Notes: generated by a model not told the origin, from the sequence alone. DNA of 64,000 nucleotides from Leptolyngbya sp. PCC 7375 (GCF_000316115.1 NZ_JH993793.1:457517-521516); one strand, 5' to 3'. Shown: positions 44,269-58,600, counted from the first letter of the stretch. A program made the numbers and translations.

Positions 44269-44882
44269 CGATCACCCTTCAATTCTGCAGGTTCTGTATC
44301 AAATCTCAACTCGCGATCGCTTGTCTAATAGGAGTGTGAGCCAAGCAGCGTGAATTGTTCGAAATATGAGCCAACTACAACTATGAAGATATCTGAAGGT
44401 TAGATCAAAAAGATCATGGCCACAATTTCTATCGTACTTCTGAACCGTTGCGATGACAACTTTAAACGTTACGACCTCACCCCTCAGACTCTCGACATTT
44501 GAGCATAGCTACCCATAAGTGTATTTGAGACGTGAGATTTGAGACGTTAAATTTGATTTATTACGTCTATCAGACATTCTGAATTCAGAACGTGCTAAAC
44601 AATACAAAATAATACAGGAATATTGCAACCGCTTTCCTGGGAAGCTAGTAGAATGCCTTTCACAATCGAGTGTAAATTTTTCTTATCACGGTTTATCCAA
44701 TGTAATTAGACAAGAGAAAGAAACTATTTCTTAAAAAGAAATGGTCGCTCTCCGCATGTGCTTGGTCATCTGAGTCGCACCAACAGATTTCAGAGTGGAA
44801 TGAATCGCTGTAGCCGATCAGCCATCGCTGATGCTCCGTCAAATGGTAAATATTATCTTGCGTCGAGCCCCAAAATGCCACC
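44269..44882. promoter_or_regulatory. Divergent promoter region, 614 bases
   Basis: This gap separates the divergent monooxygenase/PKS-B/PKS-A unit and the kinase-like gene, and should hold promoters for both. The 11-base direct repeat ATTTGAGACGT occurs at 44523-44533 and 44537-44547, and an inverted ACGTCT follows near 44563. This could be a binding site. I see no gene here. Confidence 0.35.
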
Positions 44883-46652
44883 ATGCTAAAGAAAAGCCAA
44901 TGTACAACGCCATTACTAAAACCATCGGAGAAAAAGGCGTTGCAAGAAGTGCCGGTCGGTAAACCGCAATTTTGGCGGATCTTCTTTATCTTAGGTCGAC
45001 TGTTGCTGTTGTTGTTCAATTTTTTGCGTGACATCGTTCTGCAAGGTTCTGAAGAGGGCAGGGCAGCCAAGGTGCGTGAGTTTCTAGAACTCTTAGGCGG
45101 CATGTGGATCAAAGTGGGGCAGATATTCGCCATGCGAACCGATTTGTTTTCACTAGAGTTTTGTAGGGAACTTGCGAAACTTCAGGATCGCGCCATGATA
45201 TTTTCACCCCAACTTTCTATGGAGATCATTGAGGCGCAGTTGGGCACTTCTATCGATGAAGTATTTGATGATTTCGAGCCGGAACCGTTTGCCGCCGCCT
45301 CTCTCTCTCAGGTGCACAAGGCGAGGCGAAAACAGGCAGGCAACTGGGTGGTAATTAAAGTTCAACGGCCCTACGCAGCCGAATATTTTCGATATGACTT
45401 TAACTTGTTGAACCTGGCATTCAATCTTCTGGGTCAATTCAAGGCCCTACAGTATTTAAAGTTGGATGAAATGCTTCAGGAAATTCAGGCGAGCATGGAA
45501 GAGGAGTTGGACTACCGGCTGGAGGCCAGCAACATGATCAGGCTCAAGCAAACACTCACTGCTCATGGAGTCTATGTGCCTGATGTCTATCTGGAGTTCA
45601 ACACCGACCGTATTCTCATCATGGAATTCATTGACGGTGTATTTGTTAGCGATTTCAACAGTGTCTTAAGGGACGATCCGGCAAGAGTCAAGAACTGGCT
45701 TGCAGAAAATAACATTGATCCCTGTAAAGTTGCCCGAAAACTCTTACAAAGTTCCTTCAGACAACTGTATGAAGATTTACTCTTTCATGGTGATTTACAT
45801 TCGGGCAATATTATTCTTCTGAGAAATAGCAAGCTGGCGTTGATTGATTTTGGCAGTGTTGGCAGACTCGATCCGAAGTTTGCTGCCCAGTACGATCAAT
45901 ATTTCCGAGCGATGGTCGAAGGGGCGTTTGACAGGGCAGCCGATCTAATCTTGCTCACCATGGGCCAACTGCCACCGATAGATCTCGTGAAAGTGAAAAG
46001 GCGAATTGTTCGAGTACTCAACAAACAGGCAGCCCGCAGCATGATCAAGAATCTGCCTTACTACGAAAAGTCCATTGGCAGTTCTTCAGCCGAACTCGGT
46101 CAAATCATGGCCGAGTTCAAAATTGGTGTGAATTGGCAGTACCTGAGGATGAGACGTACTTTTGACACCTTAGACCAAAACATCAGCATTCTGAATCCAG
46201 AGTTTGATTTTGTAGCTGAAACACAGATGTACCTGGAAGGGAAATTTTGCCGAATGAAATGTAAGCAAATACAACAGCCACCGGACATGATGCAACGCAT
46301 AAATGACTTGTATGAACTACTGACGCCTGCACTCACCAGACGAGCGTTTGAGTTTGAAGGAGAAGTCTCGCTCGAATCTCGCTTGGCGGCCATGGTATTG
46401 CAAAGTATTACCCTCGCCATGTGGCTTGTTCTGATCCTTTGTTTTGGGATCTATCTCTATCAATATCACTACTCTATTGTGGGAAATCTTCACCTGACGA
46501 GCAACTGGTTCACCCATTGGCTCGATTCAATTCCCCCTATTCACCAATATGCTTGGTATCTGCTTGGTTCTGTGATGATTGTCATCATCTTTCGAACCAG
46601 TCGATTCGCGTCCTCTCTTTTGGAGCCGGTTGTGCAGCTGCCACGGGATTAA
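44883..46652 (+). CDS. AarF/UbiB/ABC1 family kinase-like membrane protein
   Basis: 589 aa. WIKVGQIFAMRTD (from about residue 75; KxGQ motif), AASLSQVHKA (138-147), VIKV (Lys159), HGDLHSGN (from His302) and IDFGSVG (about 321-327) are the hallmarks of the ABC1/ADCK atypical kinase family. It ends with two hydrophobic segments near residues 500-530 and 555-575. Family members support quinone or isoprenoid lipid metabolism. It is on the strand opposite to the PKS genes and overlaps the 3' end of PKS-C by 4 bases. A role in the pathway is unknown. Confidence 0.93.
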   Translation: MLKKSQCTTPLLKPSEKKALQEVPVGKPQFWRIFFILGRLLLLLFNFLRDIVLQGSEEGRAAKVREFLELLGGMWIKVGQIFAMRTDLFSLEFCRELAKLQDRAMIFSPQLSMEIIEAQLGTSIDEVFDDFEPEPFAAASLSQVHKARRKQAGNWVVIKVQRPYAAEYFRYDFNLLNLAFNLLGQFKALQYLKLDEMLQEIQASMEEELDYRLEASNMIRLKQTLTAHGVYVPDVYLEFNTDRILIMEFIDGVFVSDFNSVLRDDPARVKNWLAENNIDPCKVARKLLQSSFRQLYEDLLFHGDLHSGNIILLRNSKLALIDFGSVGRLDPKFAAQYDQYFRAMVEGAFDRAADLILLTMGQLPPIDLVKVKRRIVRVLNKQAARSMIKNLPYYEKSIGSSSAELGQIMAEFKIGVNWQYLRMRRTFDTLDQNISILNPEFDFVAETQMYLEGKFCRMKCKQIQQPPDMMQRINDLYELLTPALTRRAFEFEGEVSLESRLAAMVLQSITLAMWLVLILCFGIYLYQYHYSIVGNLHLTSNWFTHWLDSIPPIHQYAWYLLGSVMIVIIFRTSRFASSLLEPVVQLPRD

Positions 46653-49600
46653 TTTGATGGATTGTCTTTCACTTCCTTGTTTAGTTTTTCCATCAGTAAA
46701 TTTAGCGTCGGATACTCAATCAGCCATCGGGGTTGCACTGGACAATTTAAATGCTTTTCTAACGTGGTGGCCAGTTGCATGGCAATAATCGAATCCAATC
46801 CGTAATCCTGGAGTGGATGGTTCCAATCCAGTTCGCTTTCCGGAATCTTCAGTGTTTTCTTGATACTGGCCAAAATGGCCGCTCGTAATGGATCCGAGTC
46901 TTTGGACACTGGCTTAGGGCTAATGGCGACTTGGATTGGGCTGTTAGAGGGCTGTTGTCCAGTATCAATACGAGCACCGTTGCTGTTGCGTCTCTTTTCA
47001 GCAGACCGTTCAGCGGGTCGTGAAAATGCATCAGCAGCACGGATCACCCGAATGATTTCAGCTTGGATGGAGTCGGTCAGAGCCTGGTCGGGAACTGAAT
47101 CCAAGAACCGAGCCAGATCCAAATCCGTCCATTGCTGGTGCTCATAAGCTTTGATTCCGTTTGCGATCGCCTCTTCACTGACATGGCTATCCACGTCCGC
47201 ATCTAGCCCCAGCGTGCGCCGCACCCGCTCACGATCAAAAACGGCCATAAAGCCCACCACACTGGTGTCATACCTGACAGCGACCTGCATCAGGGCCATC
47301 GCAGAGGTCACATCAATGGCATCCATACCCATGCCGCGCAGGCGTTCCAGCCGTTTGGGCAACTGTTCTGCGGACACCACACCATCCACATCCCACTGTC
47401 CCCAACAGATGGACCGGGTCCGCCCTGAACGTCGTCCCTGGGAGACTTGTTGGTCGCGAAACCGAGCCAGGGTATTTTGATACGCTGCGGAGAAAGCATA
47501 ATCCGGCGAGCCCTGGATACCAAATGCCGCCATCGAGGAATACATCAGAAAAAAGTCCAACGGTTCATCGGCGGTCACGGCATCAAGGTTTAACCCACCC
47601 ATTACCTTGGCCGCCATCACATCGATAAAATCGTGGAAATTCTTCTGAACAATCGGGGCATCGGCCACCCGCCGCGCCATATGGATCACCCCGTTGAGTG
47701 TCACCCCCTCGGCCTTGACGGACGCCATCGCCTGCATCAAGGCAGTTTCGTCCACAATATCGACGGAGCGATAAAGCACCGTGGCACCAGCGGCCCTGAT
47801 CCGATTCAACGCGGCTTCTGCCTGATGTTCACCGCGCCGAGACAAGAGCACCAACCGCGCTTGATACCGACGTCCCAATTCTTCGCAAACCTGCAATCCA
47901 GCAGGGCCAAGGGCACCCACCATCAGATACGTGGCCCCCTGACGAAATACATTAAGATCACTCAAATCCGTAGGCGGCATTGATTCAGCCGCCCGCAATT
48001 CGTAACGTTGTCCCTGTTCGTAACGGACCATTGGCACCATAGCCACTGGCAGTTCCTGGGTTTCATCACACAGCCATTCCTGGACTATGCTCAACGCTGT
48101 GCGTCCGTCTATAGCGGATGCGGCGTCATGGGACACCACCCGATAGCGATGGTTCACCGACTCTGCCATCGCGGACTTAAATAATCCCGCCAGGGCCTCA
48201 CCGTACAACCAGGGTCCAGCAGCCGGTTCCGTATAACAACAATAGAACCGTGTCGACCTGGCATGCATCACCCGCATCACGGACTGGACAGTGGCAAACA
48301 CCTGAGCAAGCTGATCGATGCCGTCATCGACTATCGGTGGCACACACAGAAAAATGGTGAGGGGTTGAGTGACATCCCCCCGAACAATGGCAGCTAACAG
48401 GGTTTCATCCAACCCATGGGTGTCAAGGGATAAATGCCTCACCGTCCAAGTATTGGCTGGATATTCAGCCAGCCTGGCGACGGTCTCGCAAACATTCGTG
48501 ATGGCGTCTGCATCCTCTACTTTTGCACTGATAACCAGCACTTCGTGCTCCGTGACCGCATCAATTCTTGGCGTCCAATCAGCCACCTCAAGCGGGGCCG
48601 CACACCAGTCTTCTTGGCAAGCCAGAAACTCTTTTTCCCCAGAAATATTTTGGGGTGTGCCCAGGGAAGCCACCAGAATCTGTTGCCCCAATTCGTGGGA
48701 TTCCCCACAGGGGAAAACCACCGCTGCGAAGCCCTCCTCTCTTAGCACCTTTTCCCAAGTCTCGGGATATAGAGCCGGTGAACCAGGGATACGTAATTCG
48801 TTGTCTTCATTCAGCCACCAACCATCTAGCAGCCCAAAGGTGAGATGCCCGAGCAGAGACTTGCGGCTGATTTCGTTAACTAACAAGAGCCCATTGGACC
48901 GTAGCACCGAACGGGCATGACCCACGGTACGCCGGATGTTGCGCGTGGCATGCAACACATTGCTAGCAATAACAAAGTCGTATTGTCCCTCAGCCACACC
49001 CTGTTCTGTAGGCGGTCGTTCCACATCGAACAGTTGAGCACGAACAAAGGGATAGTCTGGAACAAATTGCTCTTCGGCATGGAACTGAAACGATTTGGAA
49101 ATATCCGTGTGACAATATTCGACCACATGCTGACCAAAGGCTTTGAGGCATGGCAATACAGCAGCTGTCATGCCACCGGTACCGGCACCGATCTCAAGGA
49201 TGCGAATGCGAGCCTCAGGATCGGCGGCAATACGCTGTTCGATGCAACTCGTCAGGGTGCGACTGAGGATCTCGTTGAACAGGTCTGAAACCGGATTGCC
49301 TTGATAAAACGGTTCCACCAGCTCTAGTGAAGCGTCTGGGAACATCACTTCCACGGCGGTGCGATCGCCTTGCAGAATCTCTGGCAAGGACCGCAGGCAA
49401 GCCTCGATCAAGGGAAACTGGGCCTGCTTGAGTGGATCGCGACTTTCAATCTGCTGCTGCAGGTCCCACAGAGTCCAGAGGGATGCAAGGCTGGGTGGAT
49501 GAGCATCGGGGGTGACGAACTTGCCAGCAGAATAATCCAGCTGCCCCCGCCTGACAAAGTCTTGGAGGGCTGCCTGCAGCCAACGTTCGTATCCCTGACG

Positions 49601-52600
49601 AATCTTGCCAGCGGCCATGGCTGCAGACAAGTCAAAAGAGCCTCGTTGAAACAGCCCCATGGCATGCAATATGCCCCACAGCAATTGGGCCAACAAGTCT
49701 TCTAAAGCAGCTGGCACAAAGTCCCTGGCAACTCCGAGGGGATCCAGATCCTGAAGGCTCAGCGTTGGCAGTTGCAGGGGGGAGAGCAGTGGACGTTGCG
49801 TGGCTGAGGATTGAGGCAGGGTACTGGTGCCCCCTGGGTTTTCTGCCACTGCATCTACCCAGCAGCGATGGCGGGCAAACGGGTAGGTGGGCAAACTGAT
49901 GCGCCTTGGCCTGGCACTGCCATACAAACGGTGCCAATCCACATCCAGGCCTTTTACCCACAGTTGCAAAACGCTGTCGAGATTGCCCTGTTGCATCCAC
50001 TTGTCAACAGTTTCTATAAAGGCCTCATCATCCACGAGGGCCTGGACAGTTTCATCATGGGGGTTGACCTGTCCCCGAAAGTACCGGGCATTACCGGGCG
50101 CATCCGCCAGAAATCCCTGCAGCAATTGAACCAGTTCAGCCATCGAATCCACAATAAAAGCCAGCCGTTCCTCCAGTTCAGCCCTGCCCACCTGGAGGGT
50201 GTAGGCCAATGACGGTAACTCGATGGCAGCTGGGGTCTCGGTGGCAATTAAATGATCATGTAACTGACGGACTACTGTTTGTAGTTGGTCTACTCGTCTG
50301 GCGGAAAGCACGATGGCCACGGGGGATGACCCGCTCGGTGCTGGCGACGCAGAGGGTGGTCCCACATAGTCTTCCAACACCAGATGGGCATTGGTGCCAC
50401 TGAATCCGAAGGCGCTCACGGCAGCCCGACGAGGGGAAGACGGCTCCGTTGTCCAGGCCTTGAGTTCGGTATTTACATAGAACGGCGACTCGGCAAACTT
50501 GAAGTGGCGATTTGGCTTTTTAAAGTGCAAACTGGCGGGCAGTTGTTGGTGCTGCATGGCCAGTAGTGTCTTTTGTACGCCTGCCACACCAGCCGCCGCC
50601 GAGGTGTGGCCAATGTTGCTCTTCACCGAGCCCAGGGCGCAGAATTGCTGACCATCGGTTGACTGGCGGAAGGCCGTAGTTAAGGCCTCTAGTTCGATCG
50701 GGTCGCCCAGCCTGGTGCCGGTGCCATGGGTTTCGACGTAACTGATGGTGCTGGGTTCGATGCCATAGGTAGTGTAGATGCTCTGCAATAGATCGATCTG
50801 GCGCTGGGCACTGGGGGCGGTGATGCCATTGGTTTTGCCATCCTGGTTGATGCCGGAAGCGATGATCAGTCCATAAATGTGATCACCGTCCCTTTCTGCA
50901 TCGGCAAGACGTTTTAACACCACACTGCCAGCCCCTTCTCCAGGGACAAACCCATTGGCATCATCATCAAAGGCTTTGCATTGGCCGTCAGGCGACACCA
51001 TACCAGCGGCACACATGCCCACATAGGATTCTGGAATCAGATACAGGCTGACGCCTCCCGCCAGGGCCATGTCAATCTCCCGCTGCCTGAGGGCCTGACA
51101 GGCGAGATGAATGGCCACTAAAGAGGAAGAACAGGCGGTATCAACGGGGATTGCCGGTCCCTTCAGATTGAGGAAATAGGGAATGCGGGCCGCGCCGATG
51201 GCAAAACTATTGCCAGTGTTTGTTAACTCGGCCTGACGCTGCTGGAGCAAAAAGGCGTACTCATAACTCATCACCCCCATGTAGACGCCACAGTTGACAT
51301 TGCTCAGCAGGCGGGGACCGTAGCCCGCATCCTCAAAGGCCCGGTAGCCTTCTTCTAGAAACAACCGATGCTGCGGGTCCATGCCTTCGGCTTCGGCAGG
51401 GGAGATGCCAAAAAACAATGGGTCGAAGCAGTCGACCTCATCCAGGGCACCCAACCATTTGCAGTAGATCTTGCCCGGTGTGGAAGGATTAGGATCAAAA
51501 TAGGCATCCACATTCCAGCGATCGCGAGGAACTTCACGAATGGAATTCTGACCGACAGCCAGGTTCTGCCAGAACTGCTCCAGATCCCTGGCCTGCGGAT
51601 ATCGGCCTGACATGCCGACGACGGCAATGGTGTCGGTGGCTAGGGTGGTGGATGACGGCTGGCGATCGCGACTAGCACCGGACGTCTCTAATGGTTGTGC
51701 TGGGGGAGACGGAGGAGAGAGGAAAGCGGGAGAAGCGGGAGAAGAAAGGGAAGCGGGGGCCGGGGGCGACACGGTGGGTGGGGCAGGCAGAATTTTCTTG
51801 AGGTGCTGCGCCAGCGCCTGGATAGTCGGGTAATCGTAAACCCGAGTTGCCGATAAATTCACGCCGAATTCCGTATTGATAGCGTGCACCCATTCCACAC
51901 CGACAATGGAATCTAGGCCAAAGTCGACAAAAGGTTTCTTGGTGTCGATGGCCTTGGGTTCAATAAACAGCGCCTTGGCCAGACTGGTGACTAAGAAGGT
52001 CTCTAATTGGGCCGCTGTGAATCCATGGGCGGGCTCTTGCACCGTCGATGTGGGTGTCGATGTGGGTGCTGACCCATTGGATATGGGTACCTCGGAGTTG
52101 GGGGTTGACCCATCAGAGTTGGCGACCCTGGGGGTGGCAGGTTCTGCTACCTGGGTTGTATCGGCTAAGGTCTGCCGTAGGTATGTGGCCAATTGACGGA
52201 GGGTGGGAAAATCGTACACTCGGGTGGCCGATAGGCTCAGTCCGAATTCCTTGTTGATGGCATGGACCCATTCAACACCAACGATGGAATCCAGGCCCAT
52301 GTCGATATAGGGTTGATTGATTGCGATCGCCCCTTCATCAATAAACAGTGCCTTGGCCAGACTCCTCTTTAAGCTGCGAATCAACGTCCCTTCGGAGATT
52401 TGCTGCCCAGGGCCATCAGACAGGGGCGATGTGGCCACATCCTGTGGATCCAGGGCCACCGGAACGCTCAGATTACGCAGTAAGAGATCCTTGGGTTTGG
52501 CCGCAGGGCTGACAAAATTCATCTGGTTATCTGGGGCTTGAGTCAGCGCTCTCTGGATCTTCTGCAATGGCGGCGGCGAGAACTCTGTGAGCGTTGGCCT

Positions 52601-55600
52601 GGCAACGGCATGAGTCAGGACTGGCCGATCACCATCACCGGACAGTTCCCCCGGTGCGATCCAATACCGTTCTCGGGCAAACGGGTAAGTAGGGGCAGCC
52701 AGACAACGCGGCGGGGTGGACCGATAAAGTTGATGCAGTTGATGCCAGTTCACCGGTTGCCCCTGCACCCAGGCCTGGGCCAGCCTGGTCGGGTCTAGAT
52801 TGTCGGGATTGACACTATTCTCCACCCCGGTCGAGATCTCCTGTTCGTGATCCATGCGCCCCTGAAAACAGTCCTTGCCCAGGGGCTGACCGTCCATGAA
52901 AAGGCTAAGGTTTGCCACCAGCTCAGATTGGGAATGAACCACCATGGCCAGCCGCTGATCCATGGCCTCTCGGCCAACTTGTAAGGTGTAGAGGAAATCG
53001 GGTAGCTGGTTGGCTGATACATGGGTTTGCAGGTGGTGCCGCATCGCCATCGCGTAATCCCTTAGACGGTCTTCATTTTTAGCGGACAGCACAAATATCC
53101 CTGGCGGGTTGTCGGCATCGGCTTTCGGGTGATGGATAGTTTCGTCCATGTACTCTTCGAGGATCACATGGGCGTTGGCTCCCCCCGCCCCAAATGAGGA
53201 CAAACCAGCGATGCGGGGATATTCCCTGGGGGTGCCATCAACGTTGACCCGGGGCCGATGCCAGTCCGCCAGTGAGCGCTGTACCTGGAAGGGGGTGTTC
53301 TCAAAAGAGATATTCGGATTCAAGCGATCGGCATGCAGGCTGGGTGCCAGTTTTCCATGCTTCATCTGCAAGAGAATTTTGGTCAGCCCTGCCATCCCGG
53401 CAGCGGCCTCCAGGTGACCGATATTGGACTTAACCGACCCCAAGGCGCAAAAGCCCTTGTCTGTGGTGTCATGGTGAAAGGCCTGGGTGAGGCCAGTGAC
53501 CTCAATCGGGTCCCCCAGCGCCGTCCCGGTGCCGTGGGCCTCCACATAACTGACGGTGCGCGCATGGATGCCTGCTAGATCTAATGTTCTGCGGATCACC
53601 TCGGCCTGGGCTTTGGGGTTAGGAACGGTATAGCCGTTGGTCTTACCCCCATGGTTGACCGCCGTCGCCCGGATCACACCGTGGATGCGGTCCCGATCCT
53701 GCAAGGCTTGGGCCAGGGGTTTTAAGATCACGACGCCGACGCCCTCGCCAGGGACAAAACCGTCGCCCCCCTCCCCAAAACTGCGGCATTTTCCGCCCTT
53801 GGAGAGCATTTTCAGGGCTGATAACTCAACATAGTTGGTGGGGTGCAGGTAAAGATTGACCCCACCTGCGATCGCCATTGGACAAACCCCCTGACGTAAT
53901 CGCTCACAGGCCTCATGGATGGCAAACAACGAGGAGGAGCACATGGTATCGATGGGCATGCTGGGGCCATGCAGGTTCAGCAGATACGAGACCCGATTGG
54001 CCACGGACCCAAAGGACGTGTGGGGATAAAACAGTTTTCCATGCTGACGCCACTCCGCCCCGTGCAGGTCATAACCGGTCTTGGTGATGCCAGCAAACAC
54101 ACCGACATTGCCATCAAACCGAGATTGCAAGGTTTCCCGCGTATAACCGGCATCCTCCAGCGCGGCCCAGGCCGATTGTAGGAACAGCCGTTCCTGGGGG
54201 TCCATACTCATGGCTTCGCGCCCCGAAATATTAAAGAACTGGGGGTCAAACTCCGCGAATCCGTCAAGGAAGCTGCCCCACTTGCCATAGCTCATGGCCT
54301 GGGCCACCGCTTCCTCCGGTTGCTCCAGATAAAACCCCTCCAGGGACCAACGCTCGGGCGGGATTTCCGTTACACCATCCTTGCCCACAGACAGGTTGGA
54401 CCAGAATGCTGCTAGCGAATCTGCTTGGGGATAATGACCGCTAATGCCAATGATGGCGATCGGTTCCTGGCGGGGGTCGCCGGTCGCCCTGATAGCCCCA
54501 GCAGCCAAAGCGGTCGGAACCGCAGCAACTGGTGTGGGACGACTAATACTGGGCTTAACCCCCAAATCACACCAGCGCTGGCAATCCTCTGGATGGTCTG
54601 CCACGAAATAATCCGTCAGGGCACTCAAGGTTTGATATTCGAAAAATAGGGTCTTAGAAATTTCCCCAAAGACGGCTGCAAGATCCTGGTTTAGATCTGT
54701 GATCAGGATTGAATCAATGCCATAGCGCTCAAAGGGCTCCTGGGAGGCCATCCGTTCCGGTGACAGTTTAAGGCGTGCGCCCAGCAACTGTTTGAGTTGC
54801 TGTAGCGTTGCGGCCCTCAGGGCCTGCTGATCAACCGGCCCAGTCTGGCAGACTGTTTCAGTCTTATTCGGTGCCCCAAACAACCGCTGCCGAATGGTGG
54901 CGAGATCTCCCGCAACCACACCCACTTGGGGGTGTTTGGCCATCAGTGCCTGGTAAAAGGCCTGGATGCCGATGGCGGTCTGCATCGCCTGCATGCCGGT
55001 CCGCTGGTGCATTAGCGCCACCGTGGCCGCATCCACCTGCATGCCCCCCTGCTGCCAAAGGGGCCAATTGATGGACAGGGTTTGGCCAAATCGTTGCCCT
55101 GCGGCCACGAGTCTTTGTCGATGGGTGGCGAACTGATCCATAAACCCGTTGGCAGCGGCATAGTCGGCCTGGCCCAAATTGCCGGTCACGGCTGCCCCGG
55201 AGGAAAACAGGGCAAAAAAGTCTAACGGCGTAGCGGCCAGACTTTGATCAAGGTTAACGGTGCCCTGGACTTTGGGGGCCAGCACCGCCCTAAATTCGTC
55301 ATCTGGCTTGTGGATAAGGTAGTTATCCCGGTGAATTCCCGCCGCGTGGATTACCCCGTTCAAGGGGCCGTAGTTAGCCTGAATATCCAGGATCAGGGCC
55401 TGCACCGGCTGCGGTTGACTGATATCGACCTGGCGATAGTCGATGCGGGTGCCGGTCTGAGCGATCGCATTGAGGCGGGCTGCTTTCTCTGGTGTGAGGG
55501 GTGATCGACCGATGAGCACAAGGGTGGCCTGGTTGACCCGACTGGCAATTTCACTGGCAAAAATCAAACCGATCCCACCAGCCCCACCGGTAATCAGATA

Positions 55601-58600
55601 AATGCCTCGTTCTTTCCAGGGCAGGACAGAGGGGTCACCAGGACTTAATTCATGCCACCGGATGACCTGGCGAACCCCATGGGCATAGCGGATCAGAATG
55701 TCCTGGGAGCAGCGGGCATTAGCTGCGATTTTAGTCAGAAGTCCCTGTTCGGTGTCACTGACATCCAGGGCGATCACCTGCGCCTCCAGGTTTGGATTCT
55801 CCTGCTGAGCGGTTTGCAATAACCCGGCAATGCCCAGCAACACCGAGGCCGCTGCATCGTCAGGAATCACCACCTGCACCAGGGTTTTCGTTCTGGCATG
55901 GGACCGTAGTCTGTTGCGGACGTGCTGCAAGACCTGCACGGAAAATTCGGTATAGGCGGCATCCAGTGAAGTATCCAACGGGGCTGAGTGCCGGTCTAAA
56001 CGGATGACCGAGGCATTGGATGCCGCCAGCCGTTCGCAGACCCGTTCGATCGCATTAGTGGGCTCAGCCCAGAGCATAATCAGTCGCTGCATCCCTTCAG
56101 GCATAGATCCACTGGAGGCAACTGGGGCCGCTTGCCAGGTGGGAGAGGCGAGCAGGTAGTCGCTGGGGGCAGCTCCATTAAGGGGCGTAGGCACTGTAGC
56201 TGCTGAGACAGGTGCAGCCCCCAGACCGGTTTGGGTGGCCCCGTTTGCCCAATAACGTTCCTTGGCAAAGGGATACGTGGGCAAATGGATGCGGACCGGT
56301 TTGCGATCGCCATACAGCCGCTGCCAATCCACTGACCCACCCTGGGACCAATGATCGGCAATCGCTTCAAACTGTTCTTCTGCAAGCCATTGAGACAGTT
56401 GGTCGGGAGGGATAGCCGCCCCCAGATTGCCATCTGGTCTCCCCGACGCCCCATCCACTAACCAATCAGTCAGCGCTTGCTGTAGTTCAGCCAGGCCATT
56501 GGCCACAAATGCCGTGCGGCAATTCATCGCTTCGCGGCCCGTTTGCAGCGTATAGGCAAGATTCCTGAGGGTTCCTGGTCCGACAGCCTGCAGATTGTCG
56601 CGCAAATAATCCCGCAACTGTTGGACCACCTGTCTGAGCCGCTGCTCATCTTTGGCGGAAAGCGGCACGATTGAGGGGGGCGATGGCGTTTGAGCCGACT
56701 CATCCGTGGGTGCCGACAGCGGCGGCTGGTACTCACGAATCACAAAATGGACATTGGTTCCACTGTGACCAAAGGAACTCAAAGCCGCCATTAAGGGCTT
56801 GCCATCATCCCTCGCCCAATCGGTTGCCTGAGCAGGAATAAAGAAGGGGGCATGGTCAAATTCAATCCGGGGGTTGAGTGTCTCAAAATGGGGTAACCCC
56901 GGCAGTTTTCGATGTTGCAACGATAACAATACCTTGATCAAGCCAATTATCCCGGCCCCGGCAGCCGTGTGACCAATGTGGGCTTTGGCACTGCCCAGGG
57001 CGCAATAGTGCTGCCGCTTTGTAAACCTGCGAAATGCCCTGGTCAAGGCATTGGCTTCCACCGGGTCCCCCAGACGGGTGCCCGTACCGTGGGCCTCGAC
57101 GTAGCTAATATCCTCTGGGTTGATGCCATAACGCTGATAAACATCGGCGATCAACTCTTCCTGGGCCACACCGCTGGGGGCTGTGATGCCGTTGCTGGCT
57201 CCGTCCTGATTCAGACCGGAGGCCGCAATCACACCGTAGATGGGATCGCCGTCCCTTTCTGCGTCCGCCAGACGTTTCAGCGTGACCATACCGACGCCTT
57301 CCGACAACACCATGCCATCGCCCTCGGCATCAAAGGTGCGGCAGCAACCCGACGGCGACAGCATTTCAATTTCCGATAGTGAAATTAGATGGGCGTGGTT
57401 CATCAACGCATAGACGCCCCCCGCCAGGGCCAGGGAGCATTCCCCAGTTCTCAGGCTTTCACAGGCCAGATGCAGAGCCGTCGCCGCAGAGGAACAGCCC
57501 GTATTCACCACCAGGGCCGGTCCCCGTAGATTCAGGAAGTAGGACAGCCTGGAGGCAATAATGGCCTCCGATGCCCCCGTGAAGGTCTCATGGAAATAGC
57601 CATTTGGTTCGGAGCCAACAAAGATGCCAGTCTGAACGCCAGCCAAAGATTTTGGATTGTATCCTGCGTCCTCAAGGGCCTTCCAGCCTTCCTGCATAAT
57701 CAAGCGCTGATGCGGATTCATGGATTCCGCATCGCGGGGTGACAGATTGAAGAACAAGGGATCAAAACAATCTCGATCTTCTAGCACACCGCCCTGGTGG
57801 CAGTAGGTTTTACCCTTTTGCCGTTGCGGGCTGTAATACGTTTCACGATCCAAATAATGGGTCGGCAATTCGCTCACTGCGTTCTGACCGCTGAGCAGGT
57901 GTTGCCAAAAATCGGGGGGGGTTTGGGCACCGGGGACCTGTAGGGAAAGTCCAATGACGGCAATATCGGTGGCGGCTGGGGAGGTGCGAGGGGGTTGGGA
58001 AACGGTCGGTGGCGGCTGCGGCCTTGATCTGGGTACCTGCCCTGGGCTGGAGGCAGGGGCGGTCTGGATTCCCAGGGTTTCCTGGCCTCTCAGGGTTTCC
58101 TGGGTCTCTAACTCGGGGGCTCGATCGGGCACAGGCGGGGTAATGCGATCGCCATAGGCCTCCACAACATGGGCGCTAAGTCGCTCCACGGTGGGGTAAT
58201 TGAAAATGATCGTCGTATTCAGGTCAATGTCTAGCGCTGCACTGACTAGGGTGATGAACTGCGCCCCTAAGATGGAGTCCACACCGTAATCGGAAAATGA
58301 CACATCCAGTTCGAACCGCCGGTCATCCAGCCGCAGGGTCCGAGACAGGCAAGCGACAATTTGCTGTTGCACATAGGCCGATTTGTCTACGGTTGGCACC
58401 GTGTGGCTCTCTGGTGGCTGGCCACGTTCCACTCCGGGTGAGGCGATCGGTTCAGAGGTCACTTGCGATCGCCTCTGTCTGATCACGCCGTCGCTCTCCG
58501 CCACAATAATTTGCTGGGCCAGGGGTTGGGCCAAGGGCACCGGCAGTTGGATGTGATTAAAGCCAGTCTCCGCCAGGAGCTGCCGCCAAGTATTGGGGGT

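Noticed and set aside
44693..45133. 146-aa minus-strand reading frame
   Set aside because: It overlaps the 5' part of the kinase-like gene, has no recognisable family and looks like a shadow of that gene.
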